A stretch of DNA of 64,000 nt from PALSA-1296 sp038210275 (GTDB taxonomy: Bacteria; Bacteroidota; Ignavibacteria; Palsa-1295), in NCBI GenBank assembly GCA_038210275.1, contig JBBQWV010000004.1, positions 1 to 64,000 of the forward strand, read 5' to 3'. Positions within the stretch are counted from its first letter, which is position 1. Every line of letters begins with the position of its first letter. Shown here piece by piece: positions 47,545-53,911 of the stretch. Under the pieces are notes generated by a model that searched no databases, was not told the origin of the DNA, and saw nothing but the letters and a program-made list of their open reading frames with translations. The translations under genes were made by a program, and so were the position numbers.

Positions 47545-48768
47545 ATGATAACGCAGATTCTCAGCAGCATCTCCATGGCATTCCAGTCTCTCACAAGCAA
47601 TAAGATGCGCGCGTTGCTGACTATGCTTGGTATTATTATTGGGGTCGGATCGGTCATTACCCTTACTGCCATCGGTCAAGGAGCTTCGAAAGCTGTCACT
47701 GATAGGATCAGTTCTATGGGGACTAATATGCTGCAAGTTGATCCTTCTTCCTCGAACTTCGGAGGTATTTCCTCCGGAGCCGGAAGCACTATTAAACTCA
47801 CCGAAAAAGATGCCGATGCTTTGCGGCAGTCTCCCCTTTTTAGCGAAGTCGCACCGTGGGTAGATGCCAGAGGTCAGGTCGTTGCTGGAAATCTGAACTG
47901 GTCAACGCGTATGGGCGGAAGTACACCAAATATCTTGAGCATCAGAAATTACAGCCTTGCAAGCGGAAGTAATTTTACCGATGAAGATGCAAAAACCGGA
48001 AAGAAAATCTGCATCATCGGCAAAACAATCGTGAAATATTTATTCCCAAATGGCGAAGATCCACTGGGAAAAACTATTCGCTTGAAAAATATTCCTTGCA
48101 CCGTCATTGGCGTATTGAATGAAAAGGGTTCGAATTCCAACGGACAAGATCAGGATGATATTATTCTTGCTCCGCTTGCCACTCTTCAGAAAAGATTGCT
48201 CGCCGTCACATGGTTGAATGATATTTATATCAGCGTAGCTAATGAAAAATTTACTGATGCAGCAATTGCTGAGGTTACAAGAATTCTTCGTCAGCAGCAT
48301 AGATTGCAACCAAGCGATGATAATGATTTCCGCGTCCGCTCACAAGTTGAAATGGCGCAGACGGCACAGCAAAGCACTGATACACTCGCGCTTTTACTCC
48401 GTAGCGCGGCGATAATCGCCTTGCTTGTCGGAGGAATTGGCATTATGAATATCATGCTCGTCAGTGTGACAGAACGAACGCGAGAGATCGGCATTCGGAA
48501 ATCTATTGGAGCAAAGTCCTTCAATATTCTTTTTCAATTTCTGACCGAAGCATTGACGCTCAGTTTAATCGGCGGCATCATCGGAATATTTTTAGGATTC
48601 GGAGCAAGTTACATCGTCTCGAATCAAAACGGCTGGACGCTTATCATCTCGCCTTCGGCAGTTGCCCTTGCTTTCAGTGCTGCAACGCTTGTCGGATTAT
48701 TCTTCGGCTGGTATCCTGCTCGCAAAGCCGCAAAGCTTAATCCAATTGATGCACTGAGAGCAGATTAG
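47545..48768 (+). CDS. ABC transporter permease, MacB/FtsX type
   Basis: This 407-residue protein has the MacB architecture: one N-terminal helix (SNKMRALLTMLGIIIGVGSVITL), a large periplasmic domain (about 60-275), and three C-terminal helices with the FtsX signature GGIGIMNIMLVSVTERTREIGI followed by RKSIGAKS. MacB-type systems use a mechanotransmission mechanism to act on periplasmic substrates or lipoproteins. No ATP-binding subunit or periplasmic adaptor is adjacent, so the ATPase must be encoded elsewhere. The stop codon abuts directly the ATG of the next gene (TAG then ATG), indicating tight coupling to a T9SS cargo gene. Confidence 0.9.
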   Translation: MITQILSSISMAFQSLTSNKMRALLTMLGIIIGVGSVITLTAIGQGASKAVTDRISSMGTNMLQVDPSSSNFGGISSGAGSTIKLTEKDADALRQSPLFSEVAPWVDARGQVVAGNLNWSTRMGGSTPNILSIRNYSLASGSNFTDEDAKTGKKICIIGKTIVKYLFPNGEDPLGKTIRLKNIPCTVIGVLNEKGSNSNGQDQDDIILAPLATLQKRLLAVTWLNDIYISVANEKFTDAAIAEVTRILRQQHRLQPSDDNDFRVRSQVEMAQTAQQSTDTLALLLRSAAIIALLVGGIGIMNIMLVSVTERTREIGIRKSIGAKSFNILFQFLTEALTLSLIGGIIGIFLGFGASYIVSNQNGWTLIISPSAVALAFSAATLVGLFFGWYPARKAAKLNPIDALRAD

Positions 48769-50928
48769 ATGAAAGTATTCTCCGCAACTATTCTTTTTGT
48801 CCTCGTGACGGTATTCGTATTTGAGAATTCATTTGCTCAACCGAATTGGAATAAAGTACCCATACCAAATCTCTACAAGCAAGCAACTCCCTATTTTCTT
48901 AATGCAGAAGTCGGTTTTGTTTTTGACGCAATCGGAACTCCTCAATCCAATTTACGAAAAACTACCGATGGCGGAAATACATGGCAGGCTGTGCTGTATT
49001 TTGATCAGAATAATATTTTCATCCGCCAAATTTATTTTACAGGTTTGAATCGAGGATTTGCTGCTACTTCAAAGGGAGTTTATGAAACCAAAGATGGAGG
49101 CATAACATGGCAAGCCATATATAATACCAATCTTCCGTTCAATTCAGTCTATGCATTTGGAAACATGATTTTTGCTTTCGCAAATGATACATCTGCCCTC
49201 GCCCCATGGGGTCCTTTGATTCAATCCGGAGACGATGGAGTTACATGGGATACAATTATTGCGCCAACGAGCTACGGTGTTACAGTTGACAATCCAATGC
49301 AACCGTATGTCTTTGGCAATAAAGACAGTGTCGTCTATGCCGAAAATATTACCACCATTAATACTACCGACAACATGACGTTGATGTATTCAACAAACAA
49401 TGGTAAGAATTGGAATAGCAATACTCTCGACAAAGTAAATAAAACTTATACAATGGGCATGATTGCCCAGGCACATTGCAATGATCTGGAACGAACATTT
49501 ATTGCACCATTAGATATTAATGGCGACGATGTCTATATTCTTGTTCATTCAACGGATTTTGGAAAGACCTGGGATACGCTCCATGCAGCCTTTGAAGTTG
49601 GAGCATGGGTAGCGATAAGTAGCTGCGATCAATATATTTGCGATGCATTAGGAACCCAGTCTTTTCAACCAAAAAAAGGAATGTGGGGATCACATGACCG
49701 TGGTAAGAACTGGTCCTATATCCCAGCGCAGGATTATACAGAGATCGATGATGAGGATTTTCACAATCTTTCTGTAGTTGGCAACGGTGCCGTTATTTAT
49801 GCTGGCAGTTTGCCCATCAATAACCGTAATGACGTCTGGAAAACAACCAATGGCGGAAACGGAACATTGTCATTTACGGCACCGGGATCAGAGCTTACAA
49901 CTGCTTATGATCTTTCTTCCGGTGGAGTTGATACTCTGAATATCTTGGTTTGCGACACTGGATTTGTCCGAATGTTTTTTCAGAATATGCCGTGTTCTAT
50001 TTATGCAAACTTTCAAGGGATAACTATTGACGGATTAGATCCTTCGGAATATACTACGCAACTACACCATCATCATTTGTGTGATGGATTATTTGATACG
50101 CTTTGGGTAGCCATCGTCCCGGCTTCGGCAAATACTCGCGATCTTATCGTTCATGCTCATTTTATCAATGATGAATATTATCCATTCGATACGAGTTTTA
50201 AATTCACTCTAAAAATAATACCCGGACCAAACACAATTATTTATTTGAAGTCGTCAAATATTTTCGGAGCAGTTGCTGATACTATTGATATACCATTATA
50301 TATTAATAGTTCAACTCCGTTACCTCAGATGGCTTCGATTGATTCGACCGAGCACACATATATTTTGCACACCGACCTCATCACTCCAATTTCATTTGTA
50401 CCGAAAATAAATGGGTTAACCGTTGATCACTTTAAGACCTCAACGAATACAGCTTCACTCATGATTCATTTCCCGAAAAATTATACCTTCACCGGTGAAA
50501 CAGAAATTGGAATACTCCGAGCGCTTGTGTATCTTACTGATACAATGGAATCCGATATAACCATGTCCGGCATTGTACATGGAACAGGATGTCAAAGTAT
50601 TTTAAGTAATGGAGTCGTTCACTTTTCTCTCGCGCAGAAATGTGGAGATTCCTCCCTTTCGAAATTCATTCAATATGGTTCGATCGATCTGATCAGAAAT
50701 ATTATCCCTAATCCTGCAAGAAATAGTGTCTTAATAGAATTAAAAAATAGCAGTTCACAACTTCACTATGATCTCTTCGATGAGTTGGGAGTTTCAAGAA
50801 AAAGTGGAATCGTTATGTCTAATACTTTCCATCTCAATACTTCCGATCTCTCCAACGGCAGTTATTATCTGCGAGTTAGTGGTGAAAAAGGAATGCCGAG
50901 TACAAAGAGATTGATGATTTCGAGATAA
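48769..50928 (+). CDS. Secreted BNR/Ycf48-like repeat protein with T9SS domain
   Basis: This 719-residue protein has a signal peptide (KVFSATILFVLVTVFVFENSFA). The N-terminal half has propeller repeats of the BNR/sialidase/photosystem-stability type (KTTDGGNTWQAVLYF, ETKDGGITWQAIYNT, SGDDGVTWDTI, STDFGKTWDTLHA, HDRGKNWSYI). Ig-like modules follow (about 365-610), then a T9SS domain (NIIPNPARNSVLIELKNS to RLMISR). It starts immediately after the permease stop. It is convergent with hicA with only 3 bp between stop codons. Role unknown. Confidence 0.85.
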   Translation: MKVFSATILFVLVTVFVFENSFAQPNWNKVPIPNLYKQATPYFLNAEVGFVFDAIGTPQSNLRKTTDGGNTWQAVLYFDQNNIFIRQIYFTGLNRGFAATSKGVYETKDGGITWQAIYNTNLPFNSVYAFGNMIFAFANDTSALAPWGPLIQSGDDGVTWDTIIAPTSYGVTVDNPMQPYVFGNKDSVVYAENITTINTTDNMTLMYSTNNGKNWNSNTLDKVNKTYTMGMIAQAHCNDLERTFIAPLDINGDDVYILVHSTDFGKTWDTLHAAFEVGAWVAISSCDQYICDALGTQSFQPKKGMWGSHDRGKNWSYIPAQDYTEIDDEDFHNLSVVGNGAVIYAGSLPINNRNDVWKTTNGGNGTLSFTAPGSELTTAYDLSSGGVDTLNILVCDTGFVRMFFQNMPCSIYANFQGITIDGLDPSEYTTQLHHHHLCDGLFDTLWVAIVPASANTRDLIVHAHFINDEYYPFDTSFKFTLKIIPGPNTIIYLKSSNIFGAVADTIDIPLYINSSTPLPQMASIDSTEHTYILHTDLITPISFVPKINGLTVDHFKTSTNTASLMIHFPKNYTFTGETEIGILRALVYLTDTMESDITMSGIVHGTGCQSILSNGVVHFSLAQKCGDSSLSKFIQYGSIDLIRNIIPNPARNSVLIELKNSSSQLHYDLFDELGVSRKSGIVMSNTFHLNTSDLSNGSYYLRVSGEKGMPSTKRLMISR

Positions 50929-50931
50929 TTT

Positions 50932-51156
50932 CTATACCAAAGCTTTAAATTCCTCAACTGTCAATCCTACTTCTTTGATAATTGAACGAAGTGTTCCTTT
51001 GGCAATAGACTTATGATTGGGCACAGTAACTCTTCGATATGGCGGAGATGAGTGACGCATAATTATATGGCTTCCATGCTGAACATCGAAATAGTATCCT
51101 AACTTTTCAAGGACACGAACAACATCGTTACCTGAAACTTGCGGCAAAAATCCCAT
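50932..51156 (-). CDS. hicA: HicA-family toxin (mRNA interferase)
   Basis: This 74-residue HicA has a double-stranded-RNA-binding-like fold with the motif QHGSHIIMRH; H30 is the likely catalytic histidine. The segments VSGNDVVRVLEKLGYYFD and VPNHKSIAKGTLRSIIKEVG are family-typical. It lies 2 bp downstream of hicB on the same strand. The length matches active HicA proteins (about 60-85), with no sign of decay. It cleaves mRNA when free of the antitoxin. Confidence 0.93.
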   Translation of the reverse strand: MGFLPQVSGNDVVRVLEKLGYYFDVQHGSHIIMRHSSPPYRRVTVPNHKSIAKGTLRSIIKEVGLTVEEFKALV

Positions 51157-51158
51157 GA

Positions 51159-51365
51159 TTAAACTTCAACTAGTTCTTCGGTGATCGGAGGTGGTATAGC
51201 CTCACCATGTTTTCTCAGGCTTTCAAGATATCCAATGATCGCTTCTTGAATATTCAAACGAGCTTCATCGCGAGTCGTTCCTTGGGAGATACAGCCCGGC
51301 AATGCTGGTGCATGAGCAACAAACACGCCGTCTTCATCCTCTTCTATTGTTATGCGATATTTCAT
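51159..51365 (-). CDS. hicB: HicB-family antitoxin
   Basis: This 68-residue HicB consists of only the partial RNase-H-like domain (ITIEEDEDGVFVAHAPALPG, CISQGTTRDEARLNIQEAIIGYLE). It lacks the C-terminal DNA-binding domain found in longer HicB proteins, so autoregulation would need another partner. It precedes hicA by 2 bp. The module stands between a T9SS gene and dus, separated from the latter by 51 bp. Confidence 0.93.
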   Translation of the reverse strand: MKYRITIEEDEDGVFVAHAPALPGCISQGTTRDEARLNIQEAIIGYLESLRKHGEAIPPPITEELVEV

Positions 51366-51416
51366 AATTAATACAACATTTCACAAACGTTCTTGTTCCC
51401 AATTAAGAACTAAGAA

Positions 51417-52415
51417 CTAAGCACTAAGAACTAACCCATCCCCTACCGGTTCGAAATTCTCAGCAAATTTGCGGAGTCGCTCTTCAACTTGCGCATAAGT
51501 ATCCATCGACATTAATTCGCTGCGAAGCCTTGCGGCACCGTAAATTCCTTTGAAGTAGCCGAGGTAATATTTTCGAAACGCGGGAATTCCAAATTTTTCC
51601 GAGTGCAGCGAAAGAGAATGACGCAAATGGCTCAAGCAAAGCTCTACTCGTTCATCGAGTGATGCAGGAGTGTAAGAACCTGTTGCGAAATATTCTTTCA
51701 CTTCACGGAAGATGAATGGATTGCTGATCGCAGCGCGGGCGATCATCACCCCATCGCATCCTGTTTCATTGAATGCTTTCAACGCAGCTTCCGGTGTATT
51801 CACATCGCCATTGACGAAGATTGGAATCGAAACGAGTGCTTTAATTTTCGGAATCCAACTCCAATCCGCAGGTCCGCTATGACCTTGCGAACGCGTTCGG
51901 CAATGGATCGTCAGCGCCGAAGCACCGGCTTGCTCGATCATCGGTGCAACATCTAAGATGTTGATCGAATCATGATCCCAGCCGATTCGCGTCTTCACCG
52001 TTACCGGCAATTTCACTGCATCAACTGTTGCTCTCACCATTGCTTCCATGCGCGGTAGATCTTTTAAGAGTGCCGCACCTGCGCCTTTGCCGGCAACATT
52101 TTTTACCCAACATCCGCAGTTGATGTCAATAAAATCCGGACCGGCAGCTTCGGATATTTGCGCAGCTTCGCGCATCACATCCGGGCTTCCGCCGAAAATC
52201 TGAATCGCAAGCGGACGCTCTTCTTCAAGCATCGCCATCTTCTTCATAGATTTCGCCGCTTGACGAATGATCGCCTCACTAGAAATAAATTCCGTATAGA
52301 CGGCATCCGCTCCCATCCGCTTCGCTACAATGCGGAAGGATACGTCCGTCACATCCTCCATCGGTGCAAGGAGAAGCGGTCGAGCGCCAAGATCTATATT
52401 TCTGATTCGAGCCAA
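51417..52415 (-). CDS. dusB: tRNA dihydrouridine synthase (DusB-like)
   Basis: This 332-residue FMN enzyme reduces uridines in tRNA D-loops. The N-terminus has LLLAPMEDVTDVSFRIVAKR. The catalytic segment is DINCGCWVKNVAGKGAGAAL with C102 as the general acid; the usual 'GCP' is 'GCW' here, an uncommon change. Further motifs are VKTRIGWD, LTIHCRTRSQGHSGPADW and VMIARAAISNPFIF. The start is TTG at 52415; no ATG fits. The final codons (LVLSA and stop) are encoded by a repeated-word stretch (51401-51435: TAAGAACTAAGAACTAAG, then GCACTAAGAACTAA), suggesting the original C-terminus was altered by repeat expansion. Confidence 0.92.
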   Translation of the reverse strand: MARIRNIDLGARPLLLAPMEDVTDVSFRIVAKRMGADAVYTEFISSEAIIRQAAKSMKKMAMLEEERPLAIQIFGGSPDVMREAAQISEAAGPDFIDINCGCWVKNVAGKGAGAALLKDLPRMEAMVRATVDAVKLPVTVKTRIGWDHDSINILDVAPMIEQAGASALTIHCRTRSQGHSGPADWSWIPKIKALVSIPIFVNGDVNTPEAALKAFNETGCDGVMIARAAISNPFIFREVKEYFATGSYTPASLDERVELCLSHLRHSLSLHSEKFGIPAFRKYYLGYFKGIYGAARLRSELMSMDTYAQVEERLRKFAENFEPVGDGLVLSA

Positions 52416-52449
52416 ATTTATTCTTTAACGTAATAGATTTCAATCACAA

Positions 52450-52522
52450 AAAATATGAGATAGGAACTATGAAATATGATTAGATAAATTCATATCTCAC
52501 ATTTCCCATTTCCCATTTTCCC
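52450..52522. repeat. Dispersed ATATGAA-word repeat, copy 2
   Basis: The first 28 bases (52452-52479) match 22811-22838 with one mismatch. The element continues with the inverted words TTCATATCTCACATTT and then CCCATTTCCCATTT. It lies between dus and the zinc-ribbon protein gene and reaches to the latter's stop codon. Confidence 0.7.
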
Positions 52523-52846
52523 CTAATTATATCTCGCAACAATTCCATCATCGCCGTTCAAAACATGATCGGTGAAGATAGGCGGAGCGATAGATTCTCT
52601 GACGAGTTCGTTATAATCGGCGGCAAGTTTTGAGATGCAGCTGCCGCAGAAGTAATTTTCGAAGCCGGCTTTTTTCTCGACGACGACAACTTGCTCCCGT
52701 GGATATGCTAATCCGCAAAGATGACAGCCAACGCCATCGCCAGATTCCTCGCCGCTATCGCGTTCGCGGCGAAGGAGGTTTTTGTACCCCCACCACACGA
52801 AATACAACGCTCCGAGAAGCAATATGACAGAAAAAAGAATCTTCAT
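52523..52846 (-). CDS. Small membrane-anchored zinc-ribbon-like protein
   Basis: This 107-residue protein has one N-terminal membrane helix (KILFSVILLLGALYFVWWGY), a charged linker and a cytoplasmic-looking domain with two CxxC pairs (GCHLCGLAYP and YFCGSCISKL) spaced about 26 residues apart, as in zinc ribbons. Similar small proteins are called PP0621-like in Proteobacteria, but similarity is only in architecture. It lies downstream of a 1-kb gene-free region that holds minus-strand promoter-like modules. Confidence 0.75.
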   Translation of the reverse strand: MKILFSVILLLGALYFVWWGYKNLLRRERDSGEESGDGVGCHLCGLAYPREQVVVVEKKAGFENYFCGSCISKLAADYNELVRESIAPPIFTDHVLNGDDGIVARYN

Positions 52847-53073
52847 ATAGGCAAAACAAAAGTAATAGACTTCGCACTCCCTAACGGGGTAGGGTTTGGG
52901 GGTTTAGGCGTATGGGCGTATGGGGGAATGCCAGATACTTCTAAATTTTTCAGTTTTCAATGAACAGATCGCAGCGATATCCCTTCTGGGGATCACTCTC
53001 CGATCAAGAAAAACTGGATGCGAATTTGTTTAGTAGTTGGTAGTTTTTGTAGTTTAGTAGTTGTTTAAGAAAG

Positions 53074-53125
53074 TGTCATTGCGAGTCCGCCGCGGCGGAC
53101 GCTTGCGGACGACGTGGCAATCTCA
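53074..53125. repeat. Truncated copy of the long intergenic repeat
   Basis: GTGTCATTGCGAG is followed by the 16-bp palindrome GTCCGCCGCGGCGGAC (53085-53100) and GACGTGGCAATCTC. The left arm matches copy 1 and the palindrome matches copy 2; the right arm is missing. Confidence 0.7.
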
Positions 53126-53490
53126 AATAGTTATCGTAGTAATAAATCTCAGGGTTTGAGATTCATTGGTTTTATCGTAGTAATCGTAGTTTAGAACATA
53201 TCGTAGTTAAAACCAATCCGGAAATCGGAAACCATCCCCTACGATGAAAGACAGCCTCCAACTCCCGAAAAAGATCGAAATGACGCTTCCGCGATTGTAG
53301 TCGCATACCTAAAAATAAAACTCTTTGATTAATTTTTCCCTTAAACGGCAGGGTACAAGGTCTCTAGCGCCACCACAAGACAAAATTATGGAAAGAGGAA
53401 TAAACAGGATGGAAGGTTTTTTTCAGAAACACCATACAGAACGTATGATGCTAAAAACTCATACAAAAATATACTTTGTCGAAGTTTGTA

Positions 53491-53530
53491 ATGCAAATAT
53501 ACGAACGAAATATGCTTTTGTCAAGGTGCC
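53491..53530 (-). promoter_or_regulatory. Duplicated promoter-like module, copy 1
   Basis: On the minus strand it reads GGCACCTTGAC, then a spacer, then TTCGTATATTTGCAT. TATATTTG matches the -7 consensus TAnnTTTG and TTGAC lies 20 bases upstream, at the -33 position. The second copy at 53700 keeps both ends and the same spacing while the middle 10 bases differ. Confidence 0.5.
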
Positions 53531-53699
53531 CAAACCAAACTATTTTCAGAATTGGCGTTTCCGGCTCAGAATCGCCAAAGATTTTTTTGAGGATTTTGGA
53601 AATATTTGTAATTCTCAGGATTCTTAGGAATTTTTACCACAAAATTCCACAGAAAAAGTATATATTTTAGTAAAAAGTCACTTATATATATTTGTCTCC

Positions 53700-53739
53700 A
53701 TGCAAATATACGAAATTATTTGACGTTCGTCGAGGTGCC
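53700..53739 (-). promoter_or_regulatory. Duplicated promoter-like module, copy 2
   Basis: On the minus strand it reads GGCACCTCGAC, spacer, TTCGTATATTTGCAT. The ends are conserved with copy 1 and the variable middle has equal length. It points into gene-free DNA toward copy 1. Confidence 0.5.
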
Positions 53740-53888
53740 TATCGTCATTTTTTTCCAGAAAACCTTAGCCCACTATTTCTCATCCTCACTCAGCCTTCCT
53801 AAGTCACACTAAGAACCCTTTTCCAAAATTTTACTCCGCCACTTAGGGCAAATATCCATCCACTGCAATAAAACTCCTCTAAATGTGT

Positions 53889-53896
53889 TATCTTTG
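53889..53896 (+). promoter_or_regulatory. Candidate -7 element of delta-60 protein C gene
   Basis: TATCTTTG matches TAnnTTTG exactly and lies 16 bases before the ATG at 53912. No clear -33 element. The very short implied leader fits Bacteroidota-like genes without an SD. Confidence 0.45.
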
Positions 53897-53911
53897 CTGC
53901 ACAGAAATCTT

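Larger units (their letters stand above)
52847..53911. other. Gene-poor kilobase with repeats and promoter-like modules
   Basis: I see no convincing gene in these 1065 bp. They hold CGTAGT-word repetition (about 53130-53215), a truncated copy of the long intergenic repeat (53074-53125), two copies of a 40-bp promoter-like module on the minus strand (53491 and 53700), and on the plus strand a TATATTTG box at 53687-53694 and a TATCTTTG box at 53889-53896. A 100-residue frame at 53325-53627 is judged spurious. Confidence 0.5.

Noticed and set aside
53325..53627. 100-residue plus-strand frame in the gene-poor kilobase
   Set aside because: No family, no RBS, and it crosses one of the duplicated promoter modules.
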